Assembly: GCF_001431425.1 (NCBI RefSeq)
Contig: NZ_LDJG01000021.1
Span: 1 to 61,589, forward strand
Direction: 5' to 3'
Length of the DNA: 61,589 bases
Source of the DNA: Stenotrophomonas nitritireducens
GTDB taxonomy: Bacteria > Pseudomonadota > Gammaproteobacteria > Xanthomonadales > Xanthomonadaceae
A program made the position numbers and the translations under genes. Below are positions 1-8,758 of this stretch, one piece after another. Below the pieces are notes generated by a model. That model was given only the letters and a program-made list of their open reading frames with translations. It was not told the DNA's origin and made no database searches. The first letter of the stretch is position 1, and each line of letters begins with the position of its first letter.

Positions 1-176
1 CCCCGCCGGGCGCTGCCCGGCGCTACGGAACCCAGCCGCCTTGTAGAGCGGGGCAACGCCCCGCTGGGGCATTCCCGGCCAAGCCCCGCCGGGCGTTGCC
101 CGGCGCTACGGAACCCCGCCGCCCTGTAGAGCGGGGCGCCGCCCCGCTGGGGCACTTCCGGCAATGCTCCCGCGCC
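1..176. repeat. REP-like palindromic repeats, family A (one partial, one full, one truncated unit)
   Basis: The stretch is built from one repeating unit. It begins GTAGAGCGGGGC, has a short loop, then GCCCCGCTGGGGC, ATTCCCGGCC, and a second palindrome AAGCCCCGCCGGGC ending CCGGCGCTAC. The full unit is about 43-108. The tail of another copy is at 1-25, and a third unit starts near 125 and runs into the end of the acetyltransferase gene. Similar units in the opposite orientation lie at 13990-14136. Two palindromes per unit and intergenic placement suggest a REP/BIME-type element. No transposase is visible in the window. Confidence 0.7.
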
Positions 177-701
177 TCACCCGCAATCGCCGGGCTCGTT
201 GAAGAACAACAACAGTTCCTCCTCCTTGCCTGGCAGGCGGGTCGTGCCGGCGGCCCGGAAACCGAGCTTTTCCAGCAACGCGACCGAACGCGCGTTGCCC
301 TGCGCCACGATCGCGCACAACGCGCCCAGTCCCAGGCTGCCGCGCGCATGTCCCAGCACCGCCCGCGCGGCCTCCAGCGCGTAACCCTGGCCGGCGTGCC
401 GTTCCAGCAGGGCATAGCCGATGTCGGGATGGGGCAATGCGGCGCGGTGTACCAGCCCGGCATTGCCCAGCCATACGCCATCGCTGCGCCGTTCGACCGC
501 GTACATGCCGTAGCCATGCCGCGAGTAGCTCGCCAGCGGGCCGTCACGGACACAGTCGCGCGCCTGCTCCAGCGTGCGGATTCCACGGTCGCCGATGTAG
601 CGGTGGAATCCCGGGTCGTTGAGCAGTTCCAGCATCGCGGCGGCATCGGCATCGTCGTCGCGCAGCAGGCGCAACCGCAGTCGTTCGGTTTCGATCAGCA
701 T
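177..701 (-). CDS. GNAT family N-acetyltransferase (RimJ/RimL-like)
   Basis: This 174-residue protein has the layout of GNAT acetyltransferases that move an acetyl group from acetyl-CoA to an amine. It opens with the strand LIETERLRLR, typical of RimJ/RimL-like members. The acetyl-CoA-binding region is around residues 100-125 (the segment GQGYALEAARAVL), and the family's late motif N-ARSVALLEKLGF is near 135-150. The substrate cannot be read from sequence. The gene lies 73 bp downstream of rep on the same strand and may be transcribed with it. The start is the first Met giving the canonical N-terminal strand. Its 3' end abuts palindromic repeats. Confidence 0.85.
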   Translation of the reverse strand: MLIETERLRLRLLRDDDADAAAMLELLNDPGFHRYIGDRGIRTLEQARDCVRDGPLASYSRHGYGMYAVERRSDGVWLGNAGLVHRAALPHPDIGYALLERHAGQGYALEAARAVLGHARGSLGLGALCAIVAQGNARSVALLEKLGFRAAGTTRLPGKEEELLLFFNEPGDCG

Positions 702-774
702 GCCAGCCCTTGTCCCCGGTCGTTGCCATGCAGCGTCGCTCCGGTCGCGGACATGCGCAAGAGCCGCATGGCAC

Positions 775-2760
775 CTAGTCGAACAACGCCTGGATCGCCG
801 CCAGTCCGGCCTGCGCGCGCTCTTTCTTGTTCGCCGCGTCGGCCACCGGGTCGGCGCCGTCGCGCTGCATCTCCGCCGCCGGCAGTTCGCCGAAGAAGCG
901 GCTGGGCTTGAGCCGCACGTGCTCCCCGAACTTGCGGGTCAGGCGGCTGTAGCTCATCCACAGCTGGATCTTGGCGCGAGTGATGCCCACGTACAGCAGG
1001 CGCCGCTCCTCCTGCAGGTTGCCCTCGTCGAGACTGACCTGGTGCGGCAGCACGCCGTCCTCGCAGCCGACGATGAACACATACGGGAACTCCAGGCCCT
1101 TGGAGGCATGCAGGGTCATCATCCGCACCTGGTTGCCGCCATCGTCCTTGTCGTTGCGCGAGATCAGCGCCAGCTGCGCGGCCATGTCGGCGGCACTGGC
1201 GCCGCGCGGGCCGTTCTCGAACCACGAGGCCAGTTCCTCCAGATTGCCGGCGCGGCGCTCGTAGCCGGCGGTGTCCTTGGCCTGGTGGCGCAGTTCGGCC
1301 AGCATCCCCGAGTCCTTGGACACCCGGCGCACCAGGTCGCCGGAGGACATCTGCCGCATGTCCATGCGCAGCGCGCGCAGGATGTCGGTGAACCGGCTCA
1401 GGCTGTTGGCCGCGCGCGGCGGCAGTTGTGCCAGCGCGCCCATCGCCTCGGCGGCCTGCGCCATGGACATGCCCTTCTCCGAGGCCAGTTCGGCCAGCTT
1501 GGCCAGGGTGCCGGCGCCGACGTCGCGCTTGGGCGCCTGCACCGCGCGCATGAAGGCGGTGTCGTCGTCCGGGTTCACCAGCAGCCGCAGCCAGGCCAGG
1601 GTGTCCTTCACTTCCTGCCGTTCCAGGAACACCGTGCCGCCGGTCAGGTGGTACGGCACGCCGACCAGCTGCATCGCCTTCTCCAGCGGCCGGCTCTGGA
1701 AGTTGCCGCGGAACAGGATGCAGAAATCGCTCCACGGCACGCGCCGGCTGGTGGCGATGAACTGGATCTCGGCGGCCACCTTCTCCGCCTCGTGCTCGCT
1801 GTTGCGGCACTCCCACACGCGGATGCGCTCGCCGTCGGCCTGGTCGGACCACAGCGTCTTCAGGTGTTCGTGCGGGTTGTGCGCGATCAGCGCGTTGGCC
1901 GCGCGCAGCACGCGGTTGGAGCAGCGGTAGTTCTGCTCCAGCTTGACGATCTGCAGCGACGGGTACTCCACCGCCATGTTCTGCAGGTTCTCCGGATTGG
2001 CGCCGCGCCAGGCGTAGATGCTCTGGTCGTCGTCGCCCACGCAGGTGAAGTTGCCGGCCGGCCCGGCCAGCTGCTTGAGCAGGCGGTACTGGGCGTCGTT
2101 GGTGTCCTGGCATTCGTCCACCAGCAGGTAGCCGATGCGCTCGCGCCAGGCCAGCGCGATGTCCGGGTTCTCTTCCAGCACCTGCACCGGCAGGCGGATC
2201 AGGTCGTCGAAGTCGACCGCGTTGAAGGCGGTCAGCCGCGCCTGGTACAGCTCGTAGACCATCGCCGCGTCCTTCTCGCGGTTGCTGCGCGCGGCCGCCA
2301 TCGCCTGCTCCGGCGACAGGCCGGCGTTCTTGGCGCGCGAGATCAGGTTCTTCATGTCCTCGATGTCGTCGGGCTTGGCATTGCTGCCGCCAAGCAGGTC
2401 CTTGACCTGCGCCGCCGCGTCGTCGGCGTCGAAGATCGAGAAGCCGCGCTTCAGGCCCACCGCGGCATGTTCGATCTGCATGAACTTCAGCCCCAGCGCG
2501 TGGAAGGTGCAGATGGTCACATCTTCGGCCTGGCCACCACGCAGGCGCTTGGCCACGCGCTCGCGCATTTCCTTGGCCGACTTGTTGGTGAAGGTGATCG
2601 CGGCGATGCGGCGGGCGCTGTAGCGGCCGCTGCCGATCAGGTGGGCGATCTTCTCCACGATCACGCGGGTCTTGCCGCTGCCGGCGCCGGCCAGCACCAG
2701 CAGGGGGCCTTCGGTGTGCAGCACCGCCGCGCGTTGGGGGGGATTGAGGGAGTCCAGCAT
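775..2760 (-). CDS. rep: ATP-dependent DNA helicase Rep (UvrD/PcrA superfamily 1)
   Basis: This 661-residue SF1A helicase starts LNPPQRAAV and has Walker A GAGSGKT at residues 25-31. Also visible are motif Ia (ITFTNKSAKEM), the DEAD-box-like motif II LLVDECQDTN, motif III (DDDQSIYAWRGA), the motif V region ASKGLEFPYVFI, and motif VI LLYVGITRA. Length and N-terminal sequence match Rep (about 670 residues) better than UvrD (about 720). Rep translocates 3' to 5' on single-stranded DNA and clears proteins ahead of replication forks. It is divergent from tdk, with about 70 bp between the two starts. The acetyltransferase gene follows on the same strand. Confidence 0.95.
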   Translation of the reverse strand: MLDSLNPPQRAAVLHTEGPLLVLAGAGSGKTRVIVEKIAHLIGSGRYSARRIAAITFTNKSAKEMRERVAKRLRGGQAEDVTICTFHALGLKFMQIEHAAVGLKRGFSIFDADDAAAQVKDLLGGSNAKPDDIEDMKNLISRAKNAGLSPEQAMAAARSNREKDAAMVYELYQARLTAFNAVDFDDLIRLPVQVLEENPDIALAWRERIGYLLVDECQDTNDAQYRLLKQLAGPAGNFTCVGDDDQSIYAWRGANPENLQNMAVEYPSLQIVKLEQNYRCSNRVLRAANALIAHNPHEHLKTLWSDQADGERIRVWECRNSEHEAEKVAAEIQFIATSRRVPWSDFCILFRGNFQSRPLEKAMQLVGVPYHLTGGTVFLERQEVKDTLAWLRLLVNPDDDTAFMRAVQAPKRDVGAGTLAKLAELASEKGMSMAQAAEAMGALAQLPPRAANSLSRFTDILRALRMDMRQMSSGDLVRRVSKDSGMLAELRHQAKDTAGYERRAGNLEELASWFENGPRGASAADMAAQLALISRNDKDDGGNQVRMMTLHASKGLEFPYVFIVGCEDGVLPHQVSLDEGNLQEERRLLYVGITRAKIQLWMSYSRLTRKFGEHVRLKPSRFFGELPAAEMQRDGADPVADAANKKERAQAGLAAIQALFD

Positions 2761-2831
2761 GGGATAGGGTCTGTCGCAGGGCGGCAGTGTAAGCCATCGG
2801 CCGTGGCGGCCGGCGCACGCTAAAATGCCCC

Positions 2832-3452
2832 ATGGCCAAGCTCTACTTCTACTACTCGGCGATGAACGCCGGGAAGACCACCACCCTGCTGCAGTCGGCG
2901 CACAACTACCGCGAGCGCGGCATGCGCGTGTCGATCCTGACCCCGCGCCTGGACCACCGCGCCGGCAGCGGCGTGGTCGCCTCGCGGATCGGGCTGCAGG
3001 CCGAGGCCACCGCCTTCGACCACGACACCGACCTGCAGCAGCTGGTCGAACGCGACATGGCCGCGCATGGGCGGCTAGGCTGCGTGCTGGTGGACGAGGC
3101 GCAGTTCCTGACCAAGGCGCAGGTGTGGCAGCTGAGCGAGGTGGTGGACCAGCTGCGCATCCCGGTGCTGTGCTACGGCCTGCGCACCGATTTCCGCGGC
3201 GAGCTGTTCGAGGGCAGCCAGTACCTGCTGGCTTGGGCCGACGAGATGCAGGAGATCAAGACCATCTGCCACAGCGGCAAGAAGGCGACGATGACCGTGC
3301 GCGTGGACGGGAACGGCTTCGCCGTGCAGGACGGTCCGCAGGTGGAGATCGGCGGCAACGACCGCTACGTATCGGTCAGCCGCGCCGAGTTCAAGAAGAT
3401 CACCCGCGGCGAGGGCCGCATCGAGCCGATGCAGGCGCCGTTGCCGCTGTAA
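2832..3452 (+). CDS. tdk: Thymidine kinase, type II
   Basis: This 206-residue enzyme phosphorylates thymidine with ATP in the pyrimidine salvage pathway. The P-loop is SAMNAGKT at 9-16, the Walker B-like VLVDEAQF at 85-92, and the lasso-region strand [13 protein letters not shown] is near 114-126. A family oddity is loss of the structural zinc site. Where enterobacterial enzymes have Cys-x-Cys this protein has C146-H147-S148. In the later segment YVSVSRAEF, positions 183 and 186 are Ser and Glu instead of Cys and His. The ATG start immediately follows the 70-bp region shared with divergent rep. An imperfect inverted repeat lies 80 bp downstream. Confidence 0.95.
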   Translation: MAKLYFYYSAMNAGKTTTLLQSAHNYRERGMRVSILTPRLDHRAGSGVVASRIGLQAEATAFDHDTDLQQLVERDMAAHGRLGCVLVDEAQFLTKAQVWQLSEVVDQLRIPVLCYGLRTDFRGELFEGSQYLLAWADEMQEIKTICHSGKKATMTVRVDGNGFAVQDGPQVEIGGNDRYVSVSRAEFKKITRGEGRIEPMQAPLPL

Positions 3453-4119
3453 ACACGCATTCGCGTATTTACTCCAGGGTGTGCGCCGCAGACCATGCGG
3501 CCCCAGCTCATCATCTCCCGCATTCCCGGGCCTGCCGGAGCGCGCCCTTGGCTCAAGGGCGCTCCGGATTGCAATCACCCAGCGAACGACAGCGCGCCTG
3601 GTTCAAGATGGTTCAAAGCGGCTTGAAAAGCTGAAGGAGATACCGCCCCCGATCTCGCAAGGCAGGCAGGATCCTCGTTGGAGCTGAAGCCCCCTCCTGC
3701 TGCAGTGAATCTTTTATCGGCAGCAGAAGATCCACTGCGATGAACTCCGGCATCACCTCCCGCAATACGCTGCGGATGCTTTCTTCACCGCCCGAATGGG
3801 CAATGATCGCGGGGATCATCGGGAACATATGAGCTGATTGGGGAAGCGAAGCCCGCCAGTAATGCGCAGGAACGTTTCAACGCGGCCTGGCCTGGCCTAG
3901 TCTGCGTATTTGTACAGCCGCACCCGGGCCCTGTGCTTCTATGCCCAAGCAGGCAGCCACATGCTCTGGCGCTGAAGCAGAAGCCCGAAGCGCAAACGTG
4001 ACGCCACGCGGCCACAGTTCAGGCGTCAGGGGTGGGTTTTGATGCGGGTGCACGGATCACCGCAGCAGACGGAGGCACAGGCGCCGAGCCTGGCACCACG
4101 GCGCCTGCCCCGTATCTGA
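3453..4119. other. Gene-poor intergenic region between tdk and opgD
   Basis: No convincing gene is seen in these 667 bases. They are less GC-rich and lack the third-position G/C bias of neighbouring genes. A minus-strand frame at 3613-3828 (71 codons) looks protein-like over its first 30 codons and then loses codon bias. I regard it as a possible remnant or chance frame. The region contains the inverted repeat at 3535-3567 and otherwise unstructured sequence. Tdk and opgD are convergent across it, so it should hold the 3' ends of both transcripts. Confidence 0.6.
3535..3567. repeat. Imperfect inverted repeat downstream of tdk
   Basis: CCGGAGCG followed by CGCCCTTG is mirrored by CAAGGGCGCTCCGG across a 3-base loop, with a 2-base bulge in the left arm. 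There is no T-run after either side, so a factor-independent terminator is uncertain. It may instead be a degenerate palindromic repeat. Confidence 0.5.
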
Positions 4120-5721
4120 TCAATACAACGTCCGCTCCGGCGCACCGGCCGGGGGCGGGCTGTACTGGTACAACCAGGTTTCGGTGAGGGTCTTGCCACC
4201 GCTGCGCAGGTACAGGCGGATGTCGATCTGGTCGTAACTGCCTTCGGGCGGCACCAGGTCGAACATGGCGCGGTAGCCGTTGATCTCGCGCAGCGGACGG
4301 GCGGAGACGACTTCCACGCGGCCGCGGCTGGTTTCCACCACCGCTTCGACCTCGGCCTTGTCGATCAGGCCGGCCAGGTCTCCGCCCTCGAAATCCACCG
4401 CGAAACGCCAGGAGAAATACTCGCGCTTCTTGCCGATGATGCCGCCCAGTCCGGTGCGGCTGGCCACGCAGTGCGCCAACGGCGGCCGTGCCGGCAGCTG
4501 CGCGCCCCAGTACAGCCGGTAACCGACCAGCAGTTCCTCACCCGGCTGCGGCTTCTGCTTCGGATTCCAGAACGCGACGATGTTATCGAAGGTCTCGTCG
4601 ACGGTGGGAATCTCCACCAGCTGCACCGAGCCCTCGCCCCATTGTCCCTTCGGTTCCACCCACAGGCAGGGACGCTTCTCGTAGAACACGCCGTCGTCCT
4701 GGTAGTGGTCGAAATCGCGGTCGCGCTGCAGCAGGCCGAAGCCGCGCGGATTGTCGTCCACGAACATGTTGAAGCGCAGCTGCGCCGGATTGCACAGCGG
4801 GCGCCAGATCCACTCGCCGGCGCCGTTCCACATCGACAGGCCGTCGGTGTCGTGGATCTCAGGGCGCCAGTCCCAGCCCATGCGGCGGTCGTTCTCGCCG
4901 ACCTGGTACATGCTGGTGCACGGCGCGATGCCGAGCCGCTCGATCTCCCGGCGCGGATACAAGGCGCTGTCGATGTCCATCAGCAGCACGTCGCCATTGG
5001 TGATGGCGAAGCGGTAGGCACCGGCCACGCTGGGCGAGTCGAGCAGGCCATGGACCACCAGTGTGTCCGAGCCGGCTGCCGGCTGTTCCAGGTAATAGGC
5101 GATGAAGTCGGGGAATTCCTCGGGCCTGCCCATGCCGGTGTCGATCGCCAGGCCGCGCGCGGACTGGCCGTATTGGCCTTCCTTGCCCACCGCACGGAAA
5201 TAGCTGGCGCCCAGGAACGCGGCGAAGTCGCGGTCGGTATCGGCGCGGGTGTTGAGGCGGAAACCGGCGAAGCCGAGGTCCGCCGGCAGCCGGCTGCCAT
5301 GGATGCCGCTCTTGCCGTAATCGAACGCGGCCGGGTCGTAGGCCAGTTCCTGGGCCTTGCCATCGACCACGTCGAACATGCGCACCGGCGAATGGAAATA
5401 CAGGCCGAGATGGAAGAACTTGGCCTGGAATTTCCCGGGCTGGTCGGCCCACAGCGCGTGGTCCTGGCGGTAGCGGATCGACTGGTACTGGTCCCAGTCC
5501 AGCGCGTCCACTTCCGGCGGCAGGCTGCGCTTGTGGCTGCGGTACGGTGCCTGCGCCAGCGCGCGCGCCTGGCCCTTCAGCGCGGCGAAGTCGAACGGCT
5601 GCGGCTGGCCGATGCGGCGCAGGCCGAGCTGCCTGTCGGCGGCGGCGCAGGCCGGCAGCGCAGGCAGGCCGAAAGCGGCCAGGGCCAGCGAGGCGCGCTG
5701 GAGGAAGTCGCGTCGATCCAT
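4120..5721 (-). CDS. opgD: Glucan biosynthesis protein D (periplasmic, Tat-exported)
   Basis: OpgD/MdoD acts in the periplasm on the backbone of osmoregulated periplasmic glucans and controls their structure. The start at MDRRDFLQRA gives a twin-arginine signal (RR at residues 3-4, then a hydrophobic stretch and an Ala-rich cleavage region near 25-30), as is usual for OpgD. The mature protein begins FDFAALKGQARALA, the typical OpgG/OpgD entry. Later segments such as YFHSPVRMFDV and FFHLGLYFHSP fit the family. Length is 533 residues against about 550 in E. coli. A longer open frame extends upstream but lacks a signal and overlaps mutM. No opgH partner is in the window. Confidence 0.92.
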   Translation of the reverse strand: MDRRDFLQRASLALAAFGLPALPACAAADRQLGLRRIGQPQPFDFAALKGQARALAQAPYRSHKRSLPPEVDALDWDQYQSIRYRQDHALWADQPGKFQAKFFHLGLYFHSPVRMFDVVDGKAQELAYDPAAFDYGKSGIHGSRLPADLGFAGFRLNTRADTDRDFAAFLGASYFRAVGKEGQYGQSARGLAIDTGMGRPEEFPDFIAYYLEQPAAGSDTLVVHGLLDSPSVAGAYRFAITNGDVLLMDIDSALYPRREIERLGIAPCTSMYQVGENDRRMGWDWRPEIHDTDGLSMWNGAGEWIWRPLCNPAQLRFNMFVDDNPRGFGLLQRDRDFDHYQDDGVFYEKRPCLWVEPKGQWGEGSVQLVEIPTVDETFDNIVAFWNPKQKPQPGEELLVGYRLYWGAQLPARPPLAHCVASRTGLGGIIGKKREYFSWRFAVDFEGGDLAGLIDKAEVEAVVETSRGRVEVVSARPLREINGYRAMFDLVPPEGSYDQIDIRLYLRSGGKTLTETWLYQYSPPPAGAPERTLY

Positions 5722-5830
5722 GCGTTCGTCCGGAAAGGGGTGTGCGGATGATAGGCAGGCGCGGGTGAATGAAGGTAAGCAGCGGGTGAAAGCTGGAGCC
5801 TGCCCATCCGGCCAGGTCCACCGGCCTCCT

Positions 5831-6643
5831 TCACCGCTGGCAGTGAGCGCACCAGACGCTGGCGCGCTGGCCGATGCTGGCATGGCGCAGTGCGCGCCCA
5901 CAGCGCACGCAGGCCTCGCCTTCGCGGCCGTACACCGACAGCTCCTGCTCGAAGTAACCGGGCGCACCATCCGGGCTGATGAAATCGCGCAGGGTGGTAC
6001 CGCCGCGAGTGATGGCGTGGCCGAGGATCTCCTTTGCCGCCGTGGCGAGGCGCCGGTAACGTTCGCGCGAGACCTTGCCGGCCTCGCGCAGCGGATTGAT
6101 GCCGGCCATGAACAGGCTTTCGGCGGCATAGATGTTGCCGACGCCGACGACGATGCGCTGGTCCATCAGGAAGGTCTTGACCGGCGCGCTGCGGCCGCGG
6201 CTGCGCGCGAACAGGTAGTCGCCGTCGAACGCGTCGTCCAGCGGTTCCGGGCCGAGCGCGCGCAACAGTTCGTGGGTTTCGCCCGCCGGCTGCCACAGCA
6301 GGCAGCCGAACCGGCGCGGGTCGTTGAAGCGCAGCAGGCGCCCATCCTCCAGGCTGATGTCCACGTGGTCGTGCGCGCGCACCGGCGTGTCGCCGGGCAG
6401 CACGCGCAGGCTGCCGGACATGCCCAGGTGCAGCAGTGCGCTGCCGGCATCGGTATCCAGCAGCAGGTACTTGGCGCGGCGGCGGATCGCGGCGATGCGC
6501 TGGCCGGGCAGCTCGCGCTCGATCTCCGCCGGAATCGGCCAGCGCAGGTCCGGCCGGCGCAGGATCACGCCATGGATGCGCCGCCCCTGCAGGTGCGGCT
6601 CCAGGCCGCGGCGGGTGGTTTCGACTTCTGGGAGTTCTGGCAT
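5831..6643 (-). CDS. mutM: Bifunctional DNA-formamidopyrimidine glycosylase / AP lyase
   Basis: This 270-residue base-excision repair enzyme removes 8-oxoguanine and formamidopyrimidines. The start is fixed by [10 protein letters not shown], because Pro2 becomes the catalytic N-terminal amine and Glu3 is the partner acid. Lys58 (RRAKYLL) matches the conserved active-site lysine. Near the C-terminus, [12 protein letters not shown] and WCAHCQR give the four-cysteine zinc finger, with the finger arginine in GQRASVW. It lies 109 bp upstream of opgD on the same strand. Its upstream side is filled by a tandem repeat array, so its promoter is close to or inside that array. Confidence 0.96.
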   Translation of the reverse strand: MPELPEVETTRRGLEPHLQGRRIHGVILRRPDLRWPIPAEIERELPGQRIAAIRRRAKYLLLDTDAGSALLHLGMSGSLRVLPGDTPVRAHDHVDISLEDGRLLRFNDPRRFGCLLWQPAGETHELLRALGPEPLDDAFDGDYLFARSRGRSAPVKTFLMDQRIVVGVGNIYAAESLFMAGINPLREAGKVSRERYRRLATAAKEILGHAITRGGTTLRDFISPDGAPGYFEQELSVYGREGEACVRCGRALRHASIGQRASVWCAHCQR

Positions 6644-6673
6644 GGGGCGATTGTAGTGCCGGGATACACCATC

Positions 6674-6990
6674 GCTGCGTGCTGCCGGTCTGCGCTGCAA
6701 ACCGCGGGCCCCGTCTTTCGCTTGCTACACCCCCGCGCCTTCGGCGCGCCCCCCGACCCAGGGGGAACACGCCATCGCTGCGCGCTGTCGCCCCACGGTT
6801 TGCCTCGCAAACCGCGGGCCCCGTCTCTCGCTTGCCACACCCCGCGCCTTCGGCGCGCCCCCTGACTCAGGGGGAACACGCCATCGCTGCGCGCTGTCGC
6901 CCCACGGTTTGCCTCGCAAACCGCGGGCCCCGTCTCTCACTTGCCACACCCCGCGCCTTTGGCGCGCCCCCTGACTCAGGGGGCTTTCTC
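6674..6990. repeat. Three-copy tandem array of about 109-bp units, each with three hairpins
   Basis: Copies begin at about 6674, 6777 and 6886, with spacings of 103 and 109 bp. Copies 2 and 3 are almost identical and the first is more diverged. Each full unit holds three perfect or near-perfect stems: CGGTTTGC-ctc-GCAAACCG (6796-6814 in copy 2), CGCGCC-ttc-GGCGCG, and CCCCCTGA-ct-CAGGGGG. Frames through the array give only low-complexity Arg/Gly-rich peptides, so it is not coding. It occupies most of the 401-bp gap between mutM and the EF-hand gene. A further frame-free stretch of about 50 bp follows it. Confidence 0.85.
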
Positions 6991-7044
6991 CAGACACATC
7001 ACAGGTGCGGGGCGAGCCGCGCATCTACAGATGGGGAATCGCGG

Positions 7045-7419
7045 TCAGCGCGGTGGCGCCATCAGTTCGCGCGCGCTCAGGTAACCGTCGCCGTCGGCGT
7101 CCTGTTTGTGGAAGCGCTCGAGGATCACCTGCTTCTGCTGCTCGCGGGTGATCGGTCTGCCGCGGCCGCCGGGTTGCTCTTCCGGCTCCAGCACGCCGTT
7201 GCCGTTGCGGTCCATGCGGTCGAAGGCGTAGAGCATCCACTGCAGGTATTCGTCCGGGCTTACCCGGCCGTCGCCGTCCAGGTCCATGCGCCGCAGGTAG
7301 TCGGTGGTGTCCTGCACCTGCGCCGCCAGCGCGGCCCACGGCAGCGTCGCCGCCAGCAGCAACGACAGACGCCGCACGAGGCGGCGTCCATGTGCAGAAC
7401 CGGAGGCGCGGTTGGTCAT
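7045..7419 (-). CDS. Secreted EF-hand domain protein with three calcium loops
   Basis: This 124-residue protein has an Arg-rich N-terminus, a hydrophobic segment and an AALAAQ cleavage-like site near 29-34, so it is probably exported. It carries three EF-hand loops: DLDGDGRVSPDE at 46-57, DRNGNGVLEPEE at 70-81, and DADGDGYLSARE at 107-118. Positions 1, 3, 5 and 12 are canonical in the first and third loops. The start ATG overlaps the stop of the upstream desaturase (ATGA), so the two are translationally coupled. A calcium-binding or calcium-responsive role is inferred. No enzymatic domain is present. Confidence 0.85.
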   Translation of the reverse strand: MTNRASGSAHGRRLVRRLSLLLAATLPWAALAAQVQDTTDYLRRMDLDGDGRVSPDEYLQWMLYAFDRMDRNGNGVLEPEEQPGGRGRPITREQQKQVILERFHKQDADGDGYLSARELMAPPR

Positions 7420-8618
7420 GCCGCGCTGAGCGAATAACCCTTCAGCCGCGCCGCGTAGGCCTGCAGGGCGGCCACGCCGCTGGCCTCGGCCTCGTGGCAC
7501 CACTGCTGCAGGTGCCGGAGACGCTCGGCGGCGTCGTGGGTGCGCGCTTCCAGCAGCGCGGCCAGGCGCGCGCGGTGCTCGACCAGCACCTGGATGTTCG
7601 GGCGCTGGCTCACCCACTGCTGCAGCTGTTCGCGACAGGCCGGCTTGAGCCAGCGGCCGTCGTTGACCAGGCCCTTGCGCATGCGCCGCGGCAGCAGCTT
7701 GCGCAGCTTGGCACCAGCGGCGGCCGCCTCTTCGCGCAGGGCCGGGGCGAACACGTTGCGCTGGTAGTCGGTCATCGCCTGGAAGCGGTGCGAGAGCAGC
7801 GCCTTGAGCGTGTCGGCGTCGGGCACGGCGATGTTGGGGCGGATGTCCATGGTCGGCGCCACGCGCAGCACCTTGGCCAGGCCCAGCGCCTGCAGCAGGC
7901 GGATCGCCTGCCAGCCGATGTCGAACTCCCAGCGGCGCATAGAGAAGCGCGCCGAGCTGGGGAAGGCATGGTGGTTGTTGTGCAGTTCCTCGCCGCCGAT
8001 CCAGAACGCCCACGGCGTCAGGTTGGTCGAGGTATCGGCCGATTCGAAGTTGCGGTAGCCCCACCAGTGGCCCAGGCCGTTGACCACGCCGGCGGCCCAG
8101 AACGGGATCCACGCCATCTGGATCGCCCACAGGGCGATGCCCGGCAGGCCGAACAGCGCGAAGTTCAGCGCGAACAGGAACACCGGGCCGAGGTTGGCGT
8201 GCGGGGTGTAGAGGTGGCGCTCGATCCAGTCTTCCGGCGCGCCGCGGCCGTACTGCTCGATGTCCGCGCGCATCGTGCGCGCCTCGCGGTACAGCTCCAC
8301 GCCGCGCCAGAACACGCGGCCGATGCCCTTGGTCACCGGGCTGTGCGGGTCCTCGTCGGTCTCGACCTTGGCGTGGTGCTTGCGGTGGATGGCGACCCAC
8401 TCGCGGGTGATCATCGAGGTGGTCAGCCAGGTCCAGAAGCGGAAGATATGCGAGACCAGCGGGTGGAAGTCCACGCCGCGATGGGCCTGGCTGCGGTGCA
8501 GGTACAGGGTCACCGCGAAGATGGTGAGCTGGGTGAACACCAGCAGCACCGCCAGCATGCCCCACCAGCCCAGGCCGGCGATGCCGCCGGTGAGGAAGTC
8601 GAGGAGGGTGTCGGACAT
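7416..8618 (-). CDS. Membrane fatty-acid desaturase (acyl-CoA/acyl-lipid type)
   Basis: This 400-residue integral membrane di-iron desaturase inserts a double bond into acyl chains. The three histidine boxes are H41RSQAH46, H78RKHH82 and H213NNHH217, set between hydrophobic segments (about 12-40, 57-72 and 145-185). After about residue 260 there is a hydrophilic, Arg-rich C-terminal extension of about 140 residues. The start MSDTLLDF is supported by a GGAG element 9 bases upstream; a longer frame upstream is not protein-like. The stop overlaps the start of the EF-hand gene. It is divergent from the ABC ATPase gene with about 140 bp between them. Confidence 0.9.
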   Translation of the reverse strand: MSDTLLDFLTGGIAGLGWWGMLAVLLVFTQLTIFAVTLYLHRSQAHRGVDFHPLVSHIFRFWTWLTTSMITREWVAIHRKHHAKVETDEDPHSPVTKGIGRVFWRGVELYREARTMRADIEQYGRGAPEDWIERHLYTPHANLGPVFLFALNFALFGLPGIALWAIQMAWIPFWAAGVVNGLGHWWGYRNFESADTSTNLTPWAFWIGGEELHNNHHAFPSSARFSMRRWEFDIGWQAIRLLQALGLAKVLRVAPTMDIRPNIAVPDADTLKALLSHRFQAMTDYQRNVFAPALREEAAAAGAKLRKLLPRRMRKGLVNDGRWLKPACREQLQQWVSQRPNIQVLVEHRARLAALLEARTHDAAERLRHLQQWCHEAEASGVAALQAYAARLKGYSLSAA

Positions 8619-8758
8619 CGCGGAACTCCAGAGCTGTTTCGGTGACGGATGAAACCGTGGATACACATGATGGGGCCTGCCGCGGCAAACTTCATCACCC
8701 CGAGCGTCAACTTTGGTCCAATCCTTCAGCTGCCCCGCCACCGCCCGACCTTGCCTGA

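Noticed and set aside
1..176. CRISPR array at the left edge
   Set aside because: Units are palindromic and contiguous without unique spacers of constant length, and there are no cas genes. They fit REP-like repeats.
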